Made by a program: the position numbers and the translations under genes. From the NCBI GenBank assembly GCA_963575745.1, contig CAUYUJ010020549.1, forward strand, positions 237,501 through 277,500: DNA of 40,000 bases. The letters run 5' to 3'. The stretch's first letter is position 1. The number at the start of each line of letters is the position of its first letter. Below the pieces are notes generated by a model. It saw nothing but the letters and a program-made list of their open reading frames with translations. It was not told where the DNA came from and made no database searches. Origin of the DNA: Prorocentrum cordatum (Eukaryota; Sar; Dinophyceae; Prorocentrales; Prorocentraceae). Positions 9,424 to 19,918 of the stretch are shown here, in pieces.

Positions 9424-10893
9424 GCTAAGCTAAGCTAAGCTAAGCTAAGATGGGGTAAGCTAAGCTAAGCTAAGCTAAGCTAAGCTAAGCTAAGCTAAGC
9501 GAAGCGAAGCGAAGCTAAGCTAAGCTAAGCGAAGCGAAGCGAAGCTAAGCTAAGCTAAGCTAAGCTAAGCTGGGCTAGGCAAAGCTAAGCTAAGCTAAGC
9601 TAAGCTAAGCTAGAGCTAAAAGCTAAGCTAAGCTAAGCTAAGCTAAGCTAAGCTAAGCTAAGCTAAGCTAAGCTAAGCTAAGCTAAGCTAAGCTAAGCTA
9701 AGCTAAGCTAAGCTAAGCTAAGCTAAGCTAAAGCTAAGCTAAGCTAAGCTAAGCTAAGCTAAGCTGAAAGCTAAGCTAAGCTAAGGCTAAAAGCTAAGCT
9801 AAGCTAAGCTAAGCTAAGCTAAGCTAAGCTAAGCTAAGCTAAGCTAAGCTAAGCTAAGCTAAGCTAAGCTAAGCTAAGCTAAGCTAAGCTAAGCTAAGCT
9901 AAGCTAAGCTAAAGCTAAGCGAAGCTAAGCTCAGGGTAAGTTAAGCTAAGCTAAGCTGGGCTAGGCAAAGCTAAGCTAAGCTAAGCTGAGCTGAGCTAAG
10001 CTAAGCTAAGCTAGGCTAGGCTAGGCTAGGCAAAGCTAAGCTAAGCTAAGCTAAGCTAAGCTAAGCTAAGCTAAGCTAAGCTAAGCTAAGCTAAAGCTAA
10101 GCTAAAGCTAAGCTAAGCTAAAGCTAAGCTAAGCTAAGCTAAGCTAAGCTAAGCTAAGCTAAGCTAAGCTAAGCTAAGCTAAGCTAAGCTAAGCTAGGCT
10201 AGGCTAAGCTAAGCTAAGCTAAGCTAAGCTAAGCTAAGCTAAGCTAAGCTAAGCTAAGCTAAGCTAAGCTAAGCTAAGCTAAGCTAAGCTAAGCTAAGCT
10301 AAGCTAAGCTAAGCTAAGCTAAGCTAAGCTAAGCTAAGCTAAGCTAAGCTAAGCTAAGCTAAGCTAAGCTAAGCTAAGCTAAGCTCAGGGTAAGTTAAGC
10401 TAAGCTAAGCTGGGCTAGGCAAAGCTAAGCTAAGCTAAGCTGAGCTGAGCTAAGCTAAGCTAAGCTAGGCTAGGCTAGGCTAAAGCTAAGCTAAGCTAAG
10501 CTAAGCTAAGCTAAGCTAAGCTAAGCTAAGCTAAGCTAAGCTAAGCTAAGCTAAGCTAAGCTAAGCTAAGCTAAGCTAAGCTAAGCTAAGCTAAGCTAAG
10601 CTAAGCGAAGCTAAGCTCAGGGTAAGTTAAGCTAAGCTAAGCTGGGCTAGGCAAAGCTAAGCTAAGCTAAGCTGAGCTGAGCTAAGCTAAGCTAAGCTAG
10701 GCTAGGCTAGGCAAAGCTAAGCTAAGCTAAGCTAAGCTAAGCTAAGCTAAGCTAAGCTAAGCTAAGCTAAGCTAAGCTAAGCTAAGCTAAGCTAAGCTAA
10801 GCTAAGCTAAGCTAAGCTAAGCTAAGCTAAGCTAAGCTAAGCTAAGCTAAAGCTAAGCGAAGCTAAGCTCAGGGTAAGTTAAGCTAAGCTAAG
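9424..10893. repeat. AAGCT pentanucleotide array with higher-order repeats
   Basis: Nearly 1.5 kb of TAAGC units. It is not uniform. A cassette of variants (CTCAGGGTAAGTTAAGC, then CTGGGCTAGGCAAAGC, then GAGCTGAGC, then a run of CTAGG units) occurs starting near 9931, 10385 and 10617, and its first part again near 10869. Spacings are about 454, 232 and 252 bases, which points to a higher-order unit of about 230 bases amplified by unequal exchange or replication. Stops occur in every frame. On the minus strand the unit is TTAGC, but it is internal and not the dinoflagellate telomere repeat. Confidence 0.95.
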
Positions 10894-10952
10894 CTCGGGG
10901 AACCCAGGGGGCGCAACTGGGGGAACCAGGGGGGCGCAACTGGGGGAACCGC
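10894..10952. repeat. Short ~24-bp tandem repeat
   Basis: GGGGGCGCAACTGGGGGAACC occurs twice in a row, following a related GGGGAACCCAGG piece, immediately after the pentamer array. A related GGGGAACCCAGGGG piece occurs again near 17045. Confidence 0.7.
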
Positions 10953-11312
10953 CCGGGGTGGGTGTCATTGCCCGCCCCCTTTAGCAAAGAAAGTAAGAAC
11001 CCTTCTAGGCAGAGCCTAGGTAGGGAACAAAAAGAAATCCCAAATCCCAAAATCGACCCGTGAAGGCATCGTGAAGGCCCAGGGAGACGACCATCACTGG
11101 CGCGCGCCCCCCCCCCCCCCCCCAATGATGACGAACAAAGGCCTGGCGCAGACGACACCGTCCCCGCGACGACCAAGCTGGGCCGCACCCACTCGCCGGA
11201 AGGACTTCGAGATTGCGTCCAGCCTGCTTAAGAAGCCACATTGGCCAAACTGGCACGCTCGCAAGCGGTCGGACTGGAGTAGAATAAGAAGAAACACAAC
11301 TCCATTAACATG
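10953..11312. other. No gene recognised
   Basis: Contains a long C run (about 11107-11123). Frames are open on both strands but show no motif. Confidence 0.4.
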
Positions 11313-11437
11313 AACTTTTGGCGCTCCGCGCTGATTTCTTGGATCTGCGCTAGAACCCCCTCGCGCCAGGGGCGGCGCTGGAGGCGCCGCCAGGTGGTCC
11401 CAGCGCGGATCCAAGAAATCCGCCCAGATCGGCAATG
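11313..11437 (+). mobile_element. Fold-back element family C, copy 1 (right end decayed)
   Basis: Left arm AACTTTTGGCGCTCCGCG, then GATTTCTTGGATCTGCGCT. The right arm holds the inverse AGCGCGGATCCAAGAAATC, after which the outer part has diverged. The centre is a GC-only stem (GGCGGCG..GGCGCCGCC). A better preserved copy is at 35083-35228. Confidence 0.7.
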
Positions 11438-11559
11438 GTTTATTCCACACGTGTTTTTTTTGTTTCCGGTTATCTTCCCTGCCGCGTCGCACCCGCGTTT
11501 CTCCTTGTCCTCCTCCCCCCCCACCTTTTCGATTCTCCGTCTCGCTCGCACTTACAATA

Positions 11560-12520
11560 CGCGCCAATGTCGCAGGGCCTATCAGGCGTGGCACTTTCTC
11601 GGCGCCAGAATGGGGTGAACGGGGGGTGTCTCTATACGCACCAAGGTCGCAGGGCCTAGCAGGCGTGGCACCTTCCCGACGCCAGAAGGGGGTGCGCAAT
11701 GTCGCAGGGTCTAGCAGGCGCGGCACTTTCCGGACGCCAGAGGGGTTGCGCAAGGGGTGGTCTCTCACCGCCGACTCTATACGCGCCAGTGTCGCAGGGT
11801 CTAGCAGGCGTGGCACTTTCCGGACGCCAGAGGGGTTGCGCAGGGGGTGGTCTCTCACCGCGGACTCTGGAAACGGCAATGTCGCAGGGCCTAGCAGGCG
11901 TGGCGCTTTCTCGACGCCAGACGGGGTGCGCAGGGGGTGGTCTCTCACCGCGGTGTCTACACGCGCCAATGTCGCAGGGCCTAGCGAGCGTAGCACTTTT
12001 TCGGCGCCAGAACGGGGTGCGCGGGGGATGGTCTCTCACCGCGGACGCTATGCGCGCCTCCAACCAGGGCATAGCTGGCGTGGCACTTGCTCGACACCAG
12101 AGGGGGTGCGCAGGGGGTGGTCTCTCACCGCGGCCGCTATGCGCGCCTCTCGTCCAGGCACCGCAGGCGTGGCACTTTCTCGACACCATACGGGGTGCGC
12201 AGGGAGTGGTCTCTGAGCGCGGTCTCTATACAACCCAGGCTCGGAAAGTTTGGGAACGGTGGCAGTTTCTTGACACCAGAGGGGGTGCGCAGGGGGTGGT
12301 CTCTGAGCGCGGTCTCTATACGGTCCAGGCTCGGAAAGTGTCGCAGGGGTGGCAGTTTCTCGACACCAGAGGGAGTGCGCATGGGGTGGTCCCTGAGCGC
12401 GGTCTTTTTACTGTCCAGGCTCGGAAAGTGTAGCAGGGGTGTTGATTTCTCGACGGGGTCCCTGAGCTAGGTCTCTATACGGTCCAGGCTCGGAAAGCGT
12501 GGCAGGGGTGGCAGTTTCTG
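11560..12520. repeat. 90-bp satellite array, about 10 copies
   Basis: Units begin with GTCGCAGGGCCTAGCAGGCG and continue through TTTCTCGACGCCAGA, GGGGTGCGCAGGGGGTGG and TCTCTCACCGCGG. Starts are near 11701, 11791, 11881, 11971, 12061, 12151, 12241, 12331 and 12421, a strict 90-base period, with irregular units before. From about 12220 the unit switches to a subtype with GCTCGGAAAGT and GAGCGCGGTCTCTATAC. Because 90 is a multiple of 3, up to five reading frames stay open for 200-300 codons with 30-residue repeats. I treat these as artefacts of period, not as proteins. Confidence 0.9.
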
Positions 12521-13156
12521 GACGCCCTCAGGGTACTCAGGCTTCCAAGGCTTGACCGGCGTCACCAACAGTGTCGGCGGGGCAACGGCCACCAACATCA
12601 TTCACGCATGTTTCATGTCAGCCATCATCACCCCAGACATACTCTATGTATGTAGGGCTCCTCGGTAGCGTCATGTTTGTGGCGTTTTTGTTTCCTTCTC
12701 CGACGGAAGTCCGCGCGGCTTTCGCGGATTGGCGCTCGAACCCCCTCGCCACGCACCACCTCCCAAACGTCGGGAGCGGCCAAGAGGGGGGTGTCCAAGA
12801 CGGGGGGGTGCAAATCATGACCGGCGGCATGTGCGCGGCCCAGCGGGGGGGCCAGGGGCGTAAGGAAATAAGAAGGGGCGCCCTGAAATCTGGGGAAAAA
12901 TCATGGCCCCCGCCATGATATCCCCCCCCCCCCTAGTCATCACCCCCCTCTTTTCCGCCCCCGACAAACGCGTGCCGTGAAAGAGGCGGGTCCCGTGGGC
13001 ACCGGGCCCTGCACCCTGGGGCCTTCTCCGGGGCTGGCAGCAATTCCCTGGACCAGCGCGTTTTCCGCGACTCGCGCAAAGTGAGCCTTCGCAAGCGGCC
13101 CGGATCCGCCGCGGAGATCGAGGAAGACATGTGCTTGCTTCGCACGCTTTTGCGTG
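12521..13156. other. No gene recognised
   Basis: Single-copy-looking sequence with a few short open frames and a C run near 12922-12935. No family motif seen. Confidence 0.35.
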
Positions 13157-13339
13157 TACTCCAGATCTCGTAATAAAAGGGAGGGGGTCTGGACCCTCCA
13201 AGACAAGCCATGTCAGACCCCCCCCGTGGGAGAACCCTCCAAAACATCGTCCCCAGACCCCCCCAGGCCCTCCAAGATAGCCTGGAAGAGACCCCCCCCG
13301 AAATGATAACCCCCTCCCTTTATTACGAAATCTGGAGTA
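13157..13339 (+). mobile_element. TA-flanked MITE family A, copy 2 (183 bp)
   Basis: Same structure as the copy at 7660-7843: TACTCCAGATCTCGTAATAA at the left and the inverse TTACGAAATCTGGAGTA at the right. The interior is almost identical (TCTGGACCCTCCAAGACAAG, then GTGGGAGAACCCTCCAAAAC). Non-autonomous; no transposase is in the window. Confidence 0.8.
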
Positions 13340-13488
13340 GGCAATGTGAGAGTGGTGGGACGCGATCGGTGATTCACCCTGCGTGCGTTTTGATGGTCCT
13401 GGGGCCTTCGGATTACCCCGCGAGCCCGAGAACGGCCAAGAGCCTTCAGGACACCTGCCCTCCAGGACTCGTCCCCTTCATGCCAGAA

Positions 13489-13645
13489 CGAGGAGGAGGA
13501 GGAGGAGGAGGAGGAGGAGGAGGAGGAGGAGGAGGAGGAGGAGGAGGAGGAGGGGGAGCCCGACTCGTCCACAACCGCGAAGGGCCTTCAATAAAGGCCC
13601 TGCTCATCTCTAGAACGGAAACACGGCGAACAAGAGAGCAAGCAT
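13489..13645 (+). repeat. GGA-tract cassette, copy 1
   Basis: A (GGA)n run followed without a gap by GCCCGACTCGTCCACAACCG, the hairpin AGGGCCTTCAATAAAGGCCC, CTCATCTCTAGAACGGAA and CACGGCGAACAA. The same tract and flank recur at 14210-14365, so the GGA tract and its right flank behave as one mobile or duplicated unit. Confidence 0.8.
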
Positions 13646-13799
13646 AAGTCGACGACTTGATCGGCGGAGCACGCCAGGGGCGCTGCTGGAGGCACCGCCC
13701 AGGCGTGGGGGGGTGCCAGCGCCGACGCAGGAAAGCCGCGCCGACCTCTGGATTGTCCTGCTTCTGTACTTTCCGATGCCTTCGATCACTGGCGCACGC

Positions 13800-14020
13800 G
13801 ACGGCAACGGGTCTCGCGGCAGGAGAGCCCAACATCGGATCGATAAGTCGGATCGGCGGTCGAAATGAGTCGGATCGACGGAAGTCGGCAGCCGAGTCGG
13901 GAAAAATCGAATCGGCGGAAATCGGCAGGCCAATATGCCTCCAATAAGAAATCGGAAACCAACTCGGAATCCGAAACCGAATCGAATCGAATCGGAGGCA
14001 TCGAAACGACCCCTGTCGCG
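13800..14020. repeat. Degenerate TCGGAA-type short repeats
   Basis: Dense runs of TCGGATCG, AAATCGGA and GAATCGAATCGG variants with no fixed long period. They give long Ser/Arg/Asp-rich open frames on both strands. Confidence 0.6.
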
Positions 14021-14138
14021 GGGGCGAGCCCTCTTCGGAATCTGGGCGAATGGCCTCCCGCCTCGCCCCGTGTGCCTGGCGCGGGGCCACGCCAGCGTGA
14101 AAGCCGCCCCGGCCTCTTCACGCGCTGCCCCGGCTCCG

Positions 14139-14273
14139 CCAGGAGGAGGAGGATCGAGGAGGAGGAGGAGGAGGAGGAGGAGAATGAGGAGAATGAGGAG
14201 GAGGAGGAGGAGGAGGATCGAGGAGGAGGAGGAGGAGGAGGAGGAGGAGGAGGAGGAGGAGGAGGAGGAGGAG
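14139..14273. repeat. Interrupted (GGA)n tract
   Basis: Two GGA runs separated by GAGGAGAATGAGGAGAATGA and ATCGAGG interruptions, leading into the second cassette flank. Confidence 0.95.
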
Positions 14274-14440
14274 CCCGACTCGTCCACAACCGCGAAGGGC
14301 CTTCAATTAAAGGCCCTGCTCATCTCTAGAACGGAAGCACGGCGAACAATAGAGCAAGCAGAAGTCCACGCTCGGCAGCCACAGACCAAGCTCGGCGAAC
14401 CTATGGCGAACAGTCACTGCGCACGATTACCTGCGCGACT
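14274..14440 (+). repeat. GGA-tract cassette flank, copy 2, plus a related downstream unit
   Basis: Nearly identical to 13557-13645 for about 90 bases, with a perfect hairpin AGGGCCTTCAATTAAAGGCCC. The following part (CGGCGAACAATAGAGC, then CACGCTCGGCAGCCACAGA, then CTATGGCGAACAG and CTGCGCACGAT) recurs in diverged form at about 14628-14725. Confidence 0.75.
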
Positions 14441-14627
14441 CCCATATGAAGAAGACGGCGACGATTACGACGACGACAAAGACCAAAGACGACGCGCCGA
14501 CTCGATAGGATATGTAGCGAATTATATTGCCAATCTCGTGCACACAAGCTGAACATTCTCTTTCGCGCAGGGTAGCACATGAAGCGTTATCTGATCGGAG
14601 GAATAACAATCCAACAATACCCAACAC

Positions 14628-14725
14628 GGCGAACAATCGTGCGCAACTAGTTCCACGCGCGGCAACCACAGAACACGCTCACCAGAGCTATGGCGAGCTC
14701 TCCCTGCGCACGATATCCTGCCAAG
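14628..14725 (+). repeat. Third, diverged copy of the cassette's downstream unit
   Basis: CGGCGAACAATCGTGC, CACGCGCGGCAACCACAGA, AGCTATGGCGAGC and CTGCGCACGATATCCTGCC align with 14340-14435. Between the two units are about 200 bases with no recognised feature. Confidence 0.6.
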
Positions 14726-14895
14726 TAAGGGAGGGCGAAGAGGGAGAGCGAGGAGGAGGGCGAGGAGGGGAAGGACGAGGAGGGGGAGGACGGGGGGGAA
14801 GGGCGAGGAGGGGAGCACGAGGAGGAAGGCAAGGAGGTAGAGCGAGGAGAATGGCGAGGAGGGGAGGGGCGAGGAGGGGAGGGACGACTTCCTAG
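14726..14895. repeat. GGAGGGGCGA polypurine repeats
   Basis: Imperfect repeats of GAGGAGGGG and GCGAGGAGGGGA. The plus strand is almost only G and A with occasional C. Confidence 0.85.
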
Positions 14896-14939
14896 CGGAG
14901 AGCTTAGGGGGGGCCCCATTATTGAAGACCCTCCGCGAT

Positions 14940-15110
14940 TAGGCCTCCACAGCGACAACAAAACCGAATCTGACCAAACCGACAGCGAAACCGAAATCGA
15001 CCAAAACCGACAAACCGAACCAAGCCTAGAAGGACGCAGCGGAGCAGCAACCTACTGGACCGAACCCACGGAATTCATCTGACTCCGAGGCAACCGAACT
15101 GACCGAACCG
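14940..15110. repeat. Degenerate ACCGAAACCGA short repeats
   Basis: Repeated CCGAAxCGACCAAA and ACCGAACC variants without a fixed long period. Confidence 0.5.
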
Positions 15111-15770
15111 CAAACCACTCTTGTCCTTGCCCCTGCCTCGTCCCTGCTCCCCTCTCCCCGCTGCCCTCCTTGCCCGCCCGCGTCTTTCCCGCCCAGGCGA
15201 CCGATCGAGCAGCGCCTGGCCGTGTAGACGGGCAGCAGCCCCCCGAGGAAGAGAGAAAGAGCAGTCGCCACGCAAGGGCGTGCACGACGGGCTCAGCGGC
15301 GCTCGACTCGCGCGGATCGGACCGTCCCCTAACAAACCACCGCTGTCGCGTGCTGCCCCTCCGCCCACACTGGGGCGAGACCCTCTGGCCACCCCCTGGG
15401 CCCGTCCCTCTTTCGGAAATGCGTGTGCGCCTGCCTACCTGCCGAAGGCAAACGGAACGGGGCGGCCCCCTCTGGCCCCTCTCTGCCCCACTGCTTTCGT
15501 ATGAACTGAACTCTTGTGCTGCACCTGGACTTCTACGTGCGAGCCCGGGCGCGAACAGCACATGCACCCACCAAGTGAAACGACACCGCCGCCGAGCTGC
15601 AGGGGGGCAAGGCACGAGGCGGTGCCAGCACATTTGGCCTCCGTCGCCTTTGTCGACGGTGGGCCAACCTCCCTTCAGCGAACCACCCTTCAATGAAAAC
15701 GGCCTGGGACCGGAACCGACGGACCTGGACCCGCAACAGTGACGGCCGCGACGCCCTCTCTTGAGCAGGG
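15111..15770. other. No gene recognised
   Basis: GC-rich, with Arg/Pro-rich open frames on both strands and no motif. Confidence 0.4.
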
Positions 15771-15962
15771 ACCGACCGTCCTGGCATTCGAATAATCCTA
15801 CCACAAAGTTTTCTTAGAACCTAAATATGTTCTAAAAACAAAAACAATGTTCTTAGAGCATAAGCCCGATGTGATAGCACAAGACAGACTCCCACAACAG
15901 GTTTTTAGAACATTGTTTGGTAGGCCTATGAAGGGGAGCCAGGACGCTTCGCCACTGCTTGA
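15771..15962 (+). mobile_element. Fold-back element family D, copy 2
   Basis: TTGAGCAGGGACCGACCGTC at the left, AGGACGCTTCGCCACTGCTT at the right, with inverted inner parts (ATCCTACCACAAAG..TTCTTAGAACC against GTTTTTAGAACATTG..GGTAGGCCTATG). It has the same order and ends as the copy at 3167-3398, but is 40 bases shorter and more AT-rich in the centre. Confidence 0.65.
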
Positions 15963-16224
15963 GTCAGGGTAGGGGGTCTATCGACCTCTAACTTTGGGCC
16001 TCGAGGGCAACGCAACGACAGGACAGAGCGACGAACGGCGGCTGTCCCACGGAGCAGCGGCTGTGGTGTGCACGCTCACCGCCGCGGGCCGGGCGAGAGG
16101 CCGACGCCAGCCCGCGCGCCGCCCGGGCGTGCGGCCACTACTCCTCCGCCGCCGGTGCTCCCCGGCACGGCCGCCCGGCTGGTGAGTGTCTGCCTACTCG
16201 GCGCTGCGACAATGCTCGGACTCG

Positions 16225-16350
16225 CCACCGCTCGGACGCCCATTCCCTGTGTTTTGTTCGGTTTCGTGCGTGGCTTTTTCGCCAAATGATCAAGGATGCT
16301 CCTCGATGGTCCTCGCCGAAAGAAAAAATTGCACACGTCCGAGCGGTGCC
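16225..16350 (+). mobile_element. Fold-back element family F, copy 1
   Basis: Left end CCACCGCTCGGACG and right end CGTCCGAGCGGTGCC are inverted. The interior holds GGTTTCGTGCGTGGCTTTTT, CGCCAAATGATCAAGGATGC and TCCTCGATGGTCCTCGCCGA. Copies 2 and 3 lie at 37333-37457 and 37624-37746, more than 20 kb away. About 125 bp, non-coding. Confidence 0.8.
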
Positions 16351-16549
16351 AGGCGGAAAGGGGTGGGGGGGAGGGGGGGGGGTCTGGCTCCGGACCTGTG
16401 CTTAGCGCGGCTGTCTGCAAAAGTGCGTCCCATGACCGCGCCGATCGGCAAACAAGGGATAAGAAAGCGACGACCTGCGAGGACAAGCTTGTTTTGACAT
16501 TGCGTGTGTGTGTGTGTTTGTGTGCGGTAACGCATCCTGCAAGCTGGCC

Positions 16550-17040
16550 ACTGCGGCGCGGCGGTCGCTGATCAGAAAGCCCCAAAGAGGGGCCAAACAG
16601 GCCCCCAAGAAGCCCCCAGGATGCCCGAACAGACACCCAGGGGCCGAAAAGAGGCACGCGAACGGCCACAGCACTGTCTACAAGAGGCTTCACAAGAGGC
16701 CTCCCAAGCAATCCCAACGGCCTCTGACCCACAACCCAGGCCAGGCACGTTGGTTGGGTGAACCAGGCCGCTCAAGGTTGCCCCGAAGAGACGCCACCAA
16801 ACAGGTGCAAATGCCCAGAAGAAATCCAAAAACGCCCGCGGAAGGCTTGCGGGCCCAGAACGGCCTCAATGCGGCCCCTTGTCGGCCCACGAAAACGCAA
16901 ATAGGCTTTTCCGTGAAACCACAGCCTGTCCGGACGTGGCGCCGCGAAGCGCTGTGGAACATTCTTGCTGGGGTCGCCTTCCCCAAACGCCAGAACAAAC
17001 GTCTCATCGCTGGCGGACAGAGCTTCCTTACTTTCTGACT
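16550..17040. repeat. Short CCAAGAGGCC-type repeats, otherwise unannotated
   Basis: The first half (to about 16720) contains CCCCAAAGAGGGGCC, GGCCCCCAAGAAGCCCCC and ACAAGAGGCCTCCCAAGC variants of the repeat that fills 30.3-32.8 kb. The second half shows no recognised feature. Confidence 0.45.
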
Positions 17041-17239
17041 TCCCCGGGGAACCCAGGGGCTCTCAAAACTTCTGAAGCATTCCCTGCGTTACCCACTACA
17101 TTTCCAACGCTTCATTGTGTCAGCCGAACCTTCTCAATGCCCACCCCCAGGAACCCAGGATCCACCTTCCTCCTTCGCATTTCTCCTTTGCCTTCTCCTC
17201 GTCCTCTCCCTCCTCCTTATTTCACGCTCGCCCAAGACT

Positions 17240-18440
17240 TCAGAAACCGTTTTCTGGTAGCAAAAACATCCAACCTGATATCAGAGAGAGCGTGATCCAC
17301 CGCCGCTTTACTGGGGAAAATTCACCCCCCTCTTCCTCAGGAACCTGGGGGTCCCCCCCCTCCCCTCCGACCCCCCCCCCTTCCCTGCTGGACCCCCCCT
17401 CCCCCCTGGCAAAACCTCCCCCCTCTCCTAACTCCCCCCCCCGTCCCCCTCGAAAACCGGGGGGGGTCACTACCGGTTCGAACCCGCCCCCCCCTCGAAA
17501 ACCAGAAGGGGGTCACTACCGGTTCGAACCCCCCCCCCGCCCTCACCGCCAGCAAACGACTCCCGGTCCCTACCACCGTCCGCACCACATCCCCCACTGC
17601 TGTTCCCAGCACCACTGTCCTCACCACCACTGTCCCCACTGGTTTCACCACCGTCCCTACTGTCCCCACCAGTGCCCCCACCACTGTCGCACTGTCCCCA
17701 CTGTCCCCACCACTGTTCCCACCACGGTTCCACTCTCCCCAGTTTCTCCACGGCCCCAACCACTGCCCGACTATCCTCACTGTCCCCACTGTCCCATTGA
17801 CTCCTCCGCTGTCCCATTGAGCTGTCCCACTGTTCCCACCTCTGTCCCCACTGTCCCCACCACTGTCCCCACTGTACCTCTGTCCCATTGTCCCACCGCC
17901 GTCCTCGCCACCGCCTTCACCACTGTCCCCGCCACTACTGTACCCTCCACTGTCCCACTGTTTCCACCACATTCCCACTGTCCCCACACCACTGTCCCCA
18001 CCACCACCGTCCCCACCACTGTCCCACTGTCCCCAGTTCCCACCATTGTCCTCACCACTGTCCCCACCACTACCGTCCCCACCACTGTCCCACTGTCCCC
18101 ACCACTGTCCCGCTGTCCCCTCACCACTGTCCCCACCACCACCGTCCCCACCACTGTCCGCACCCGTCCCCGGTTTTCGAGGGAGGGGGGTTCGAACCGG
18201 TAGTGACCCCCCCCGGCTTGGCTTTCGAGAGGGGTGGGGGGGGTTCGGACCGGTAGTCCCCTCCCCTTTTTCATGATGGACTGGGGGCGGGGGGGGGGTT
18301 CGAACCAGTAGTGACCCCCCCGGTTTTCCGAAGGGGGGGGGTGTCGAACCGGTAGTGACCCCCCCGGTTTTCCGCCAGCAGCGGTAGAACACGCTCTTTC
18401 TGATATCAAGGACTTCCAAAACGGCTGCTTCAAAACGGCC
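17240..18440. mobile_element. ~1.2-kb nested fold-back element
   Basis: Outer inverted repeats: CTGATATCAGAGAGAGCGTG at 17275-17294, with matching sequence to 17306, against its inverse at 18378-18410 (CACGCTCTTTCTGATATCA). CCGTTTT motifs lie outside on both sides. Inside them, GGGTCACTACCGGTTCGAAC occurs twice on the left (near 17465 and 17510). Its inverse GTTCGAACCGGTAGTGACCC and variants occur four times on the right (near 18190, 18250, 18297 and 18350). Between lies a minisatellite of CCACCACTGTCCC units (17580-18165). The element is thus symmetric at three levels. GGTTCGAACC fits the consensus of an RNA polymerase III B box, which may be coincidence. No protein is encoded; the His/Pro/Val-rich open frames come from the minisatellite. 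Confidence 0.7.
17580..18165. repeat. CCACTGTCCCCA minisatellite
   Basis: Roughly 12-base units CCACCACTGTCC with CCACCACCGTCC and CATTGTCC variants, pyrimidine-rich on the plus strand, forming the centre of the fold-back element. Confidence 0.9.
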
Positions 18441-18906
18441 ACATCAACTCCAAACCTACTAAGTATTGCCACGTATGTGATGCGGAATCCGCGGACGACG
18501 GTGGTGATGCGATCTCAGAACATCCACCTTTGCGCTGATCTGGTCTCTGGTTGAACGTCGAACGAATCTGCCCCCTCCCTCCCCTGAGGCCTGTGCAATC
18601 GGCACAACGCGACACGTTAGTCGACTACGTTCTACGCCGAACGATTTCAAATGTTCCAAAATGCGCCGCCGAAGGCGGTTGACTATTACGACGCCGTGCT
18701 CAAGGTTGAATCCCACCAGCCCTTTAAGGCGTGAGTGGTTTAGCGGGTTGCCTCGTCCAACCCCGATTTCTTCCCCTTCGGGGAAGGGGTTTACTATCGT
18801 TGTTCCTAATTGATAAACACTCCATCCCCCAGGCGGCCAGCTGCCAATCAGGACCAATGCGACCACCCCATCCCTGTCAATAGTCAATGCGAAACACACA
18901 GTGGGG

Positions 18907-19918
<1,012 letters not shown>

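Noticed and set aside
9424-10893. Telomere
   Set aside because: The unit (TTAGC on the minus strand) is not the TTTAGGG-type telomere repeat known in dinoflagellates, and it lies inside the window with other sequence on both sides.
11094-11996. 300-codon minus-strand repeat protein
   Set aside because: The 90-bp period keeps several frames open alike; nothing favours this one.
11560-12520. CRISPR array
   Set aside because: Units are head-to-tail 90-mers without unique spacers, in a eukaryotic repeat setting.
12540-12665. Short membrane-protein-like peptide (GFQGLTGVTNSVGGATATNI)
   Set aside because: It starts within the last unit of the 90-bp array and ends after about 40 codons; too short and without a match.
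18700-18790. tRNA-like A and B box motifs (TGGTTTAGCGG, GGTTGAATCC)
   Set aside because: They are in the wrong order for a tRNA and no cloverleaf forms.
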